A DNA stretch of 64,000 nt from Methylobacteriaceae bacterium (GTDB lineage: Bacteria; Pseudomonadota; Alphaproteobacteria; Rhizobiales; Beijerinckiaceae), in assembly GCA_020638195.1 (NCBI GenBank), contig JACKJC010000004.1, positions 434,001 to 498,000 of the forward strand, in the 5' to 3' direction. Under the pieces are notes generated by a model. The model saw only the letters and a list, made by a program, of their open reading frames with translations. It was not told where the DNA came from and did not search any database. Numbering within the stretch: the first letter of the stretch is position 1; each line of letters begins with the position of its first letter. A program made the position numbers and the translations under genes. Below are positions 1 through 8,223 of this stretch, piece after piece.

Positions 1-1
1 T

Positions 2-1261
2 GGCGCGCCGGTCCGCGCAATCGAGCGCGCGATCCGAAAAGCGCTGGCGAAGCCGGCCGCGGCGCGCCAGCCCGAGCCTGTCGCTGCGATACCTTCGACG
101 CCCGCGACAGATCCGGCGCCGGCGAAACGGCTGCTCATCGATGTCACCGCCATTGTCGCGCATGACGACAGGACGGGCATTCAACGCGTCGTGCGTCAGG
201 TCGTGCGCGCGCTCTATGCGGAGAGCGACCTCGGCGTGACGCCGGTCGCCGTGCGCTTGCAGGACGGCAAACTCTGGATCTGCGAGGCCTATGTCGCGGC
301 CGAAACCGGCCACGCGAAATCAGCCGAAGATTGTCCGCTCGCAATCGAAACCGGCGACCGGCTGCTGATGCTCGACAACAGCTGGAAGAATTTTTCGGCT
401 TTTACGAACGTGTTCGCCGAAGTGCGCAAGAAGCAGGGCGCGATCGTCTCCTGCGTCTATGATCTGATTCCGCAGCTCTACAAGGGCGCCTCCGTCGGCG
501 ACGTGCCCGAAGTGCACCTCGCCTGGCTGAAAGCCGCGCTTCTGGAAAGCGATGGAATGATTGCAATCTCGAGAACCGTGGCGGAGGAGCTTTGCGCCTT
601 CATCGTGGACGAGAAACTGCCGCACCGGCCGGGGCTCGAGATCGGCTGGTTTCACTGCGGCTCGGACATCGCGCCGGCCGGCGCGGGCGAACCGAACACG
701 GCAATCCGCGCCGCATTCTTGGGCGCGAAAACCTTCCTGCTGGTCGGCACGCTCGAGCCGCGCAAGGGCCACGCTGTCGCGCTCGCCGCTTTCGATGCGC
801 TGTGGCGCGACGGCGTGGATGCGCGGCTCGTCTTCATCGGCCGGCGCGGCTGGCACGTCGACGCCGTCATCGACGACCTCGCGTCGCATCCTGAATTCGG
901 CCGGCGGCTATTCTGGTTCGATTCCGCCGGCGACGTCGATCTCGCCTTCGCCTACGACCATTGCGCGGCGGCCCTCGCGCCCTCCTATGCGGAAGGGTTC
1001 GGCCTGCCGATCGCGGAGGCGGCGTGGCGCGGCAAGCCGGCGCTGTGCAGCGACATTCCCGTGTTTCGCGAAATCGGCGGCGAGGGCGCGCTCTATTTCC
1101 GCGTCAACGATGCGGCGGCCCTTGCGCGGCTCGCGCGCGACTTCCTCGAAGGCCGCACTGTCGCAGATCCCGCCCGCGTCGTGCGCCCGACCTGGCGCGA
1201 AGCCGGTTTGCGGATCTTCGACGTCGTCGTGCGCAACCAATGGATGCGCACGCTGCCGTGA
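2..1261 (+). CDS. Glycosyltransferase family 4 (group 1), 5' partial
   Basis: A retaining GT-B glycosyltransferase that probably adds a sugar to a surface polysaccharide in the cytoplasm. The frame is open from the first bases of the window, so the true start lies upstream; a GTG/ATG inside the frame near 190 would cut off the recognisable N-terminal Rossmann segment (residues around RTGIQRVVRQV), so I treat the gene as truncated by the window. The C-terminal half shows the donor-binding features of family 4: 'VGTLEPRKGH' and the E-x7-E signature in 'SYAEGFGLPIAEA'. The segment before the first Rossmann strand is rich in Ala and Pro and looks like a linker, so the full protein may carry a further N-terminal domain. 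It is followed 48 bp later by a sensor kinase on the same strand. The sugar and acceptor cannot be told from the sequence. Confidence 0.85.
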   Translation, partial: GAPVRAIERAIRKALAKPAAARQPEPVAAIPSTPATDPAPAKRLLIDVTAIVAHDDRTGIQRVVRQVVRALYAESDLGVTPVAVRLQDGKLWICEAYVAAETGHAKSAEDCPLAIETGDRLLMLDNSWKNFSAFTNVFAEVRKKQGAIVSCVYDLIPQLYKGASVGDVPEVHLAWLKAALLESDGMIAISRTVAEELCAFIVDEKLPHRPGLEIGWFHCGSDIAPAGAGEPNTAIRAAFLGAKTFLLVGTLEPRKGHAVALAAFDALWRDGVDARLVFIGRRGWHVDAVIDDLASHPEFGRRLFWFDSAGDVDLAFAYDHCAAALAPSYAEGFGLPIAEAAWRGKPALCSDIPVFREIGGEGALYFRVNDAAALARLARDFLEGRTVADPARVVRPTWREAGLRIFDVVVRNQWMRTLP

Positions 1262-1309
1262 TGACACGGGCCGCCGTTTCACACATGCTCGCCTGAACGG
1301 AGAAGCGGG

Positions 1310-2734
1310 ATGCGCGCGAGCGATGCGATCGAGACCGAACTGGCGGGCGCGCTGGCCCGCCACGGTCTCGGCTTTGCGCGCATGGACGTCGACGGAACGC
1401 TGCTCGCGCGCGCTGGCGCCGCGCTCGACTGGCTGCCAGAAATCGGCGGCGACTGCCTCGGGACGCCCCTGCTGTTCGGCATGGCGGACGAACTCGCCGC
1501 CCTGCGCGCCGGCGCGCGCGACGTAGTCGCGCTGCCGTCGATCGGGCTCGATTCCGGAGAGAAGATCAGCGTCACGATTTCGTGGGACGAAACGCAGGAA
1601 GTCTATTCCATCGCCGCCGCGCGCGCTTTCGGCGCGAGCGAGACCGAAACCATGCTGGTGCGCGAACGTCGCGAACGCCGCCTCGCGGACGAACAAGCCG
1701 AGGCCGCACGGCGTCGCGCAAACATTAGCGATGCTCTCTATCGCGACATCGTCGAATCCTCGGCCGATCTGGTCCTGCGGATCGCGGCCGATGGAACGAT
1801 CTCCTTCGCCAACACGCACGCTCAGGCCTTTTGCGGGCGCGGCCTCGATCGAATCGTCGGCGCGCGTCTCGACAATGCGCTGCGCCCGCTCGACGGCGCC
1901 GGCTGGCAGGCGCTGGCGCAACGCGCGAACGAGGAATCCTTCGAGCAGAAACTCTCCGCCGCCGATGGCCGCATCGCCTGGATTCTCTGGCGCGTCACCT
2001 GGCTCGGCGCCGCCGAGGGGCCGCCCGAGTTTCAGGCGGTTGGGCGCGATATCACACGCCTGCGCCAGCTGCAGGCGGAGGTCGAGCGCGCGCAGGCCCA
2101 GGCGCGGCAAGCGCTCGTCATGCGAGAGCGCCTGACCATCGCGCATGATCTGCACGACACGATCGTCCATGCGCTGGTCGCGGTCGTCGCGCAATTGCGC
2201 CTCGTGCGAAAACTGGCCGACCGGGCGCCGGAACGCGTACCGGAAGAGCTCGCTCGCGCCGAGGAGGCGGCAAGCGCCGGTCTCACGCGCGGACGCGAGG
2301 CGCTCGGCCAGGTTCGGTTCCAGCGCGCCGGCGACGAAGGTCTGGCGCTCGCGCTGAACCGTGCTGCCAGCAGGTTCCAGGAGCGGACCGGTCTACCCGT
2401 GGATGTCGATATCGACGAAAAAATCGCCAGCGTTCACGGCGACTTGGCGGAACGGCTCTACCGCATCGCCGAGGAGGCCCTGCGCAATATCGAGCGCCAT
2501 GCGCAGGCGAGCGGCGCCCGGATTTCGGCCGACATCTCCGGGGACGTCATCAGCATCGAGATCGCCGACGACGGCCGCGGTTTCGAGGCCGACGCCGCGC
2601 ATCCCGGGCATTACGGGCTTGCGGGCATGGCGGAACAGGCGCAAATGATCGGTGGACATTTTGTCGTGCAGACGAGCCCCGGCCAGGGCGCGCTAATCGC
2701 CATTCGCGCGCCGCTCGTTCATCAGGAGCGTTAG
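1310..2734 (+). CDS. PAS-domain sensor histidine kinase, HisKA_3/NarX type
   Basis: A 474-residue sensor kinase. The N-terminal ~135 residues are of unknown type. A PAS domain follows at about 138-250 ('DIVESSADLVLRIAADG', ending in the usual 'VGRDITRLRQLQ'), then a HisKA_3 dimerisation helix with 'IAHDLHDTIVHALVA', in which His282 of LHD is the expected phospho-acceptor. The HATPase domain has the N-box 'EEALRNIERHA' and G-box 'DDGRGFE'. There are no membrane segments, so it should sense a cytoplasmic signal. The start has a strong ribosome site (GGAGAAGCGGG just upstream). Its stop is one base before the ATG of the response regulator at 2736, so the two are almost certainly co-translated and form a cognate pair. 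The stimulus is unknown. Confidence 0.92.
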   Translation: MRASDAIETELAGALARHGLGFARMDVDGTLLARAGAALDWLPEIGGDCLGTPLLFGMADELAALRAGARDVVALPSIGLDSGEKISVTISWDETQEVYSIAAARAFGASETETMLVRERRERRLADEQAEAARRRANISDALYRDIVESSADLVLRIAADGTISFANTHAQAFCGRGLDRIVGARLDNALRPLDGAGWQALAQRANEESFEQKLSAADGRIAWILWRVTWLGAAEGPPEFQAVGRDITRLRQLQAEVERAQAQARQALVMRERLTIAHDLHDTIVHALVAVVAQLRLVRKLADRAPERVPEELARAEEAASAGLTRGREALGQVRFQRAGDEGLALALNRAASRFQERTGLPVDVDIDEKIASVHGDLAERLYRIAEEALRNIERHAQASGARISADISGDVISIEIADDGRGFEADAAHPGHYGLAGMAEQAQMIGGHFVVQTSPGQGALIAIRAPLVHQER

Positions 2735-2735
2735 T

Positions 2736-3404
2736 ATGCCCGGGACAACGGCCGGCAAGCCGCCGACGCGCGTCATGATCGTGGAGGATCAGCAACTGAT
2801 CCGCCGTGCGTTCAAAACCATGCTGTCGCTCGAGCCAGACCTTGATGTCGTGGCGGAGGCCGGCGACGGACTGGAAGCCGTGCGGCTCGCCAGGCTGACA
2901 AAGCCCGAAGTCATCCTCATGGACCTGCAGATGCCACGCCTCGGCGGCGTGGCGGCGACACGGCAGATTCTCGCGGACCTTCCCGAAACGCGAATTATCG
3001 TCCTGACGACGTTCGACACCGACGAAATCGTGCTCGACGCGATTTCGGCGGGCGCGATCGCCTACCTGCTCAAGGACGCCGCCGAGGCCGATATTCTCGC
3101 CTCGATCCGCGGCGAAACCCGGCTTTCGCCCACCGTCGCCTCCAAGGTGCTGGGCGCGATCCGTCGCACGCACAAGACCGAGGAAAGCGCTGGCGGCGGC
3201 GACGGTTCCGAGGAGGCTCTGACCACACGCGAGGATGCGATCCTGCGGCTGGTCGCGGTCGGGCGCAGCAACAAGGAAATAGCCAACGAGCTGAATCTCG
3301 CCGAGGGCACGGTCAAGAACTACGTCAGCCGGATCATGGACAAGCTCAATGTGCGTTCGCGCACGGAGCTCGCCGTCAAGGCCGTCAAAACCCGCCCGAA
3401 ATGA
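2736..3404 (+). CDS. NarL/FixJ-family response regulator
   Basis: A 222-residue two-domain regulator and the partner of the kinase just upstream. The receiver domain (about 10-125) has the phospho-acceptor Asp63 in 'VILMDLQMPRLGG', the acidic pair near 'IVEDQQ', the switch Thr in 'VLTTFD' and the conserved Lys in 'YLLKDA'. The C-terminal LuxR-type helix-turn-helix (about 157-215) has the typical 'LTTREDAILRLVAVGRSN' and 'GTVKNYVSRIMDKL'. All receiver residues needed for phosphorylation are present, so this should be a working transcription factor. Targets are not visible; the nearby polysaccharide glycosyltransferase and the degenerate kinase at 3498 are candidates by position only. Confidence 0.93.
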   Translation: MPGTTAGKPPTRVMIVEDQQLIRRAFKTMLSLEPDLDVVAEAGDGLEAVRLARLTKPEVILMDLQMPRLGGVAATRQILADLPETRIIVLTTFDTDEIVLDAISAGAIAYLLKDAAEADILASIRGETRLSPTVASKVLGAIRRTHKTEESAGGGDGSEEALTTREDAILRLVAVGRSNKEIANELNLAEGTVKNYVSRIMDKLNVRSRTELAVKAVKTRPK

Positions 3405-3497
3405 CCAAAGTCATCCTCGCCGGATGACGAAGGTTAGATGTATACATATGAACCATATGAGATTGAAACGCCCGACGTTCACGAAAGGACGCCGGCC

Positions 3498-4616
3498 ATG
3501 TTCAATCCAAACGCTTCGGCGCACGATTATGCTCGCCTCGAAACCGAAAGCGCTCGCGCGCCACACGCGACGCCCATCGCTATCGTCATCGTCACCGACG
3601 ATCACGCGACCGCGCAGGCTCTGGTGAGCGCCTGCGAATTGATGCCCTCCTTCGATTGTCGCGTGCGCGTCGCCGCCTTGCGCGACGACCCCGCGGGTCT
3701 GCGGGCCCTGCCCGACGAAGTGCTGATCGTCGATGTGGCCAACGCACTGGAGCGCCGCCTCGACCCCGCGCGCTATCCCGCCTCGCCGTGCGTATCGCTC
3801 GTACACGCGACGACGTCGGCCGAAGTCGATCATGCCGCACGTTCGCACGCGGCCATCCTGTTCGAGAACCTCTCCCCCGCCGCGCTCGAACTCGCGGTGC
3901 GCGCCGCGCTCCAGAACTGCCGCGCGCTGACCATCGCCCGCCGCACGCTGGAGGCTGCGGAACGTTCCGCGATCGCGGCCCGCGACAACCATCGACGCAT
4001 GGTCGAGGAAGTCGGTCCGATCGCTCACGCGCTCGAAGGCCTTCTCGACATCATGGGAGCCGAGAACGCCGCCAACGGCGAATTGACGCCGACACAATTC
4101 GGCCTGTTGCACAACTGGACGCGCGATCTCTTGCGCCTCGTCGCGCGACACCAGGACGCCAGCGCCGCGCCAGTCGGGACGCAGGCCGATTTCGGCGCGA
4201 TCGTGGAAAACTGCGTCGCACTTTTCCGGAGCAAATCCGACGGGCTCGGCCACATCGTGGTGGTTTCGAGCCCGCAGGAGCCGCTCGTCGTCGCCGTCGA
4301 TCCGCGTCGCCTGCACGCCGCGATCCGGCAATTGACGGAAAGCGCGCTCGACCGCGAATTGCGCGACCGCCGCATCGACATCGTGCTGTGGCGCTCGATG
4401 GACGAATGCCGCCTTGCGATCGTCAGCGGTCCGCCTGTACGGCGAGGAGCCGAGGCGGACGAGCAGCCCGCGCCGACGCCGGTGCGGCCGGCCGGGCCCG
4501 CCGACGAGCGCTTCGCGGGCGCGCTGGCGCAATTGCGCCAGCTCGGCGCGGTCGTCGAGACGAATTGCGCGAACGGATCGGGTTCGAGCCTGCTCGTGTC
4601 GTTGCCGATCGCCTGA
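3498..4616 (+). CDS. Degenerate receiver / histidine-kinase-like protein
   Basis: A 372-residue protein that looks like an eroded hybrid kinase. Residues about 15-135 resemble a receiver fold ('IAIVIVTDDHATAQ', 'EVLIVDVANA'). A helical segment follows with 'VGPIAHALEGLLDIMG' in the place of a DHp helix (His present, but the next residue is Ala rather than acidic). The last ~180 residues resemble an ATPase domain that ends with the usual 'GSGSSLLVSLPIA'. The N-box position reads 'LHAAIRQLTESAL' with no Asn, and no DxGxG box is visible, so ATP binding and kinase activity are doubtful. I chose ATG 3498 because GAAAGGA lies 8 bases upstream; an in-frame ATG at 3438 has a poorer site. It follows the response regulator on the same strand and may tune that pathway. 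A 373-codon antisense frame over the same bases is taken as a shadow. Confidence 0.7.
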   Translation: MFNPNASAHDYARLETESARAPHATPIAIVIVTDDHATAQALVSACELMPSFDCRVRVAALRDDPAGLRALPDEVLIVDVANALERRLDPARYPASPCVSLVHATTSAEVDHAARSHAAILFENLSPAALELAVRAALQNCRALTIARRTLEAAERSAIAARDNHRRMVEEVGPIAHALEGLLDIMGAENAANGELTPTQFGLLHNWTRDLLRLVARHQDASAAPVGTQADFGAIVENCVALFRSKSDGLGHIVVVSSPQEPLVVAVDPRRLHAAIRQLTESALDRELRDRRIDIVLWRSMDECRLAIVSGPPVRRGAEADEQPAPTPVRPAGPADERFAGALAQLRQLGAVVETNCANGSGSSLLVSLPIA

Positions 4617-4619
4617 TTG

Positions 4620-5120
4620 CTAGAACCCGCGCCGGACGATATCCGCGCCCATAGACTGGAACAGCGCCTGCACGCCCTCGCCCGTGCGCGCGCTGGTCCG
4701 CACGACCTCGCCCGCCGCGAGGCCCGCGCCGGAGAAAGCGTCCGCGTCCAGATCGGCGAGATCGATCTTGTTGACGATCACGCGCGTCGGACGCCCCGGA
4801 AAGGCCTCGGCGAAGCCTGTGGCCAACCGCTCCGCCTTGGCGAGCGTCGCCGGTCGCGTCGCATCCGATACGATCAACGCGCCGGACGCGCCCTTGATGT
4901 AGACGGTCTCGAAAATGCGCGCGCCGAAATCGCCGTCCGTGTCCCACAACATGAGTTTCAGCGTCCGCCCGTCGTCGAGCGTGATTTCGTGCGAGAGAAT
5001 GTCGACGCCGATCGTCGACTTGTACTCGCCCTCGAACCTGTCGAAGACGAAGCGCCGCGCGAGCGACGACTTGCCGACGCCGATCTCGCCGAGCAGCATG
5101 ACTTTGGCCGAATACGTCAC
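4620..5120 (-). CDS. Rab/Ras-like small GTPase
   Basis: A 166-residue single-domain GTPase, the size of a Rab or MglA-type protein. Visible motifs: P-loop 'GEIGVGKS' (11-18), switch I Thr36 in 'STIGVD', G3 'WDTDGD' (59-64), G4 'NKID' (117-120) and G5 'TSA' (142-144). In Ras the G3 box is DTAGQ with a catalytic Gln; here that position is Asp64, so hydrolysis may be slow or depend on a partner. There is no C-terminal Cys for lipidation. The gene starts with GTG and overlaps the stop of the OmpA-domain gene by 4 bases (GTGA), which implies translational coupling. It is the last gene of a three-gene module and presumably acts with the membrane protein encoded next to it. The G boxes make the family assignment strong; the cellular role is unknown. 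Confidence 0.9.
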   Translation of the reverse strand: MTYSAKVMLLGEIGVGKSSLARRFVFDRFEGEYKSTIGVDILSHEITLDDGRTLKLMLWDTDGDFGARIFETVYIKGASGALIVSDATRPATLAKAERLATGFAEAFPGRPTRVIVNKIDLADLDADAFSGAGLAAGEVVRTSARTGEGVQALFQSMGADIVRRGF

Positions 5121-6901
5121 GGGCGGGGCTCGTCCATCGACGCGAGTTCGAAAGTCACGCGGCGGTCGCGCGGATCGCTTTCCGCTCCGGTCTGGGCGAA
5201 GCCGGGGCGGGTGACGATCCGCAGCCGCGCCTTGTCCACGCCCTGAGAGGCGAGCAAATCGGCGACGGCGGTCGCGCGCATCTGCCCGATCACGAGATTG
5301 CGGCGCTCGCCACCGGTCGAATCCGTGTAGCCGACGACGCGTAGCGCGAGATCGTTGCCCTTGAGGGCCGCCGCGATCTGGCTCGCGCGCGTCTCCGCGA
5401 TCGCCCGATCCACGAACGTATCCCGGCGTGAGAAATAGATCGCCGTGTCCGCCAGCATCGCAATCAGTTTTTCGCGCGGCGTGCGCGCTGCGGTCGCTGA
5501 CAGCATGGTCAGGCGCTCCGAAATGTCGCGCGTTTCCGCGCGCAGCGCTTCGACCGATTGCTTGGTTGCGGTCGCGAGCGCCGCAAGCCGCGCATCGGCG
5601 TCGCCGACGCGCGCCGCTGTCTGCGCCGCACGCTCGGCCTCGTCCTTGCTGCGGGCTGCAAGCGTCGCGAGGCGTCCGTTCAGATCGGCCAGTTCCGCGC
5701 CGATCTGCTCCTGCCGCTTGCGAGTCTCCTGCGCCTGCTGGACCGTGTTGATGCTCGCTGTATGAGCGACGACCTTATAGGGCGCGGCGGACGCGTCGAG
5801 CGCCTTCTTGAGCGCATCCGCTGCCGCGTCCGACGACGCGAGGCCGGCCAGCGTGACGGTCTTCGCCACATGATCGACGGAAACGCGCAGTGGAAAGGCG
5901 TCGAGCTCCGGATGCGCGATCCGCGCCTGCGCGAAGGCGGCGTCGACGCGCCGCTCGTGCAGCCCGCGCAAGACTGGCCCGCTTGCCCACCAACCGAGAA
6001 GCGCAAGCAGAGCCGCGCCGATCAATATGAGGGGCAGGCTCGACTTCTTCTCCGCCGACAGCCGCTGCTGGAACAGCGTCTCGGCCATATGCGCGAGCGC
6101 GGGCGTCGCATCGTCGGGCGCATGATCGATGCGCGACACCAGCGACAGAAATGCGTCGTCCACTTCGCGCTCGTGCTCGGGACGCAATGCGCCGGCGCAT
6201 TCCGCCGCCACGAGATAGACCGGCGCGCCGCGCAGGAAGACGCGCGCCTGCCCGAGGTCGAGCGTCCGCAACTCGCCGCTGCGCGACCCGTAGACGCTCG
6301 ACGCGAATTCGGTGATCGCCGCGATCAGGCCGCTGACCAGTTCCGACTGGTCGTCGGTCTCGTCGTCGGCGTGCCAGGCAGCGACGAGTCGCCCGCTGCC
6401 GCGTTCCAGCAGCAGCAGGCGCCGCAGCTCCGGCCGCTGCGCCTCGGCGAGCGCGAGCTCGCTCAGCGGTCGCCCCGTGATCATCGAGCGAAAGCGCAAC
6501 CGCCAGTATCGGGTCGACAGCGAGCGATCGAGCCGCTCGTTGAGATCGGCGACGAGATCGCGGAAAGCGTTGGCGACGGCGGCCGTCACGAGGCGACCCG
6601 TGATCGGGTAGAGCGCCTCCACCATCATGTCCTTGGAATTCTTGATCTCGTTGCGGATCGCCGCGACCACGACCGGCGCCACCGCGCCGGCGAGTTCGCG
6701 ATGGCGCGCGATCTCGGCTTTCCGGAAGGCTTCGACCAGGATTTCGGACGTCGCCGCTTCCAGCCGGTCGGGCGTGCCGACGCGCTGATCGAGCGCGTCT
6801 ATGCGCGCCTCGCTCGCCGTCAGCCGGTCGGTCTCCGGCGCCAGCAGCAAGTGCTTGAGGCGATCGAATTCGAACTCCGACTGGCCGGCCGGCCGGTTCA
6901 T
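5117..6901 (-). CDS. Membrane-anchored protein with BON-like and OmpA domains
   Basis: A 594-residue envelope protein. In order: a long helical cytoplasmic N-terminus (about 1-150); a ~120-residue alpha/beta segment with 'LLLLERGSGRLVAAWH' and 'RVFLRGAPVYLVAAE', which resembles a roadblock/longin fold; one membrane helix at about 286-308 ('LPLILIGAALLALLGWWA'); a BON-like domain (about 315-385, 'VDHVAKTVTLAGLASS'); a coiled coil (about 390-470); and a C-terminal OmpA peptidoglycan-binding domain with 'YTDSTGGERRNLVIGQMRA', which keeps the Asp and Arg that bind diaminopimelate. I chose ATG 6901 because GGAAAGG sits 9 bases upstream; a GTG at 6919 overlaps that site. The topology would place the N-terminus in the cytoplasm next to the GTPase and the C-terminus on the cell wall. 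The roadblock assignment is inference; the OmpA domain is well supported. Confidence 0.85.
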   Translation of the reverse strand: MNRPAGQSEFEFDRLKHLLLAPETDRLTASEARIDALDQRVGTPDRLEAATSEILVEAFRKAEIARHRELAGAVAPVVVAAIRNEIKNSKDMMVEALYPITGRLVTAAVANAFRDLVADLNERLDRSLSTRYWRLRFRSMITGRPLSELALAEAQRPELRRLLLLERGSGRLVAAWHADDETDDQSELVSGLIAAITEFASSVYGSRSGELRTLDLGQARVFLRGAPVYLVAAECAGALRPEHEREVDDAFLSLVSRIDHAPDDATPALAHMAETLFQQRLSAEKKSSLPLILIGAALLALLGWWASGPVLRGLHERRVDAAFAQARIAHPELDAFPLRVSVDHVAKTVTLAGLASSDAAADALKKALDASAAPYKVVAHTASINTVQQAQETRKRQEQIGAELADLNGRLATLAARSKDEAERAAQTAARVGDADARLAALATATKQSVEALRAETRDISERLTMLSATAARTPREKLIAMLADTAIYFSRRDTFVDRAIAETRASQIAAALKGNDLALRVVGYTDSTGGERRNLVIGQMRATAVADLLASQGVDKARLRIVTRPGFAQTGAESDPRDRRVTFELASMDEPRP

Positions 6902-6902
6902 G

Positions 6903-7226
6903 TCAGCGGGCCTTTCCACCCGCTCCCATCGCCCGGATGGTCGCGCCGAGGTCGGCGATCGCCTGCCCGATATTGTCGACGGACTGGTTGTGCTTGCTGT
7001 CGGTGTCGCGCCCCTGCTGGGCGAGCATCGCTTCCAGCGAGGCGAAACGGGCGCTCATGTCGTCGCGCAGCAGCGCGATCTGGCGATCGATATCGTCGAG
7101 CCGGGCCTCGGTCGAGCGCTTGGTGGCGCCGAAAAGCAGTTCGCGCACCTGATCGATCGCGCCTGTCTCGGTCATCGCGGCAACCTCCGCGGCGCCGTTG
7201 GCGGCGTCTGACTTGTTGTTACGCAT
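6903..7226 (-). CDS. Small coiled-coil protein of the GTPase/OmpA module ('RELLFG' type)
   Basis: A 107-residue hydrophilic protein with no membrane segment or signal peptide. The N-terminal third contains 'AIDQVRELLFG', followed by regular heptad-like stretches ('DDIDRQIALLRDDMSARFASLEAML') that should form a coiled coil. I recall similar short 'VRELLFG' proteins encoded next to OmpA-domain proteins and Ras-like GTPases in other bacteria, but could not check this. A good ribosome site (AAAGGAAG) lies 6 bases before the ATG. Its stop is one base before the ATG of the OmpA-domain gene, so it is the first gene of the operon. It may be a cytoplasmic adaptor or scaffold; there is no direct evidence for a function. 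Confidence 0.75.
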   Translation of the reverse strand: MRNNKSDAANGAAEVAAMTETGAIDQVRELLFGATKRSTEARLDDIDRQIALLRDDMSARFASLEAMLAQQGRDTDSKHNQSVDNIGQAIADLGATIRAMGAGGKAR

Positions 7227-7449
7227 AGAACTTCCTTTGTCCCTGGCTGCCTAGGTTGGACCTGCCGACATTATCCGATCCGGCGCCATTGCGCTAAGCA
7301 AAACCGCCGATACGTAAACAGGACGCCGTCCGCAATTGCTCCAGCGGGTTAATCTGCCGTCTTACGGCCCCGGGCGGTTAACTCCGGGGCAACAGCCCGC
7401 GTTTAGGCTGCGCTGCCGCCTTCGGTCGCGAGCGCCAATCGGAACCGCC

Positions 7450-8222
<773 letters not shown>

Positions 8223-8223
<1 letters not shown>

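Noticed and set aside
3411..4532. A 373-codon minus-strand frame opposite the degenerate kinase
   Set aside because: The plus-strand frame has a ribosome site and ends with a typical ATPase-domain tail; the antisense product is Arg-rich with no known domain.
5558..7228. A 556-codon plus-strand frame across the OmpA-domain and coiled-coil genes
   Set aside because: The minus-strand frames have ribosome sites, a membrane helix and an OmpA domain; the plus-strand product is Arg-rich and without motifs.
7367..7390. Hairpin GCCCCGG / CCGGGGC upstream of the ABC exporter
   Set aside because: It has a 10-base loop and no T-run, and is easily expected in such GC-rich DNA; not enough to call a regulatory element.
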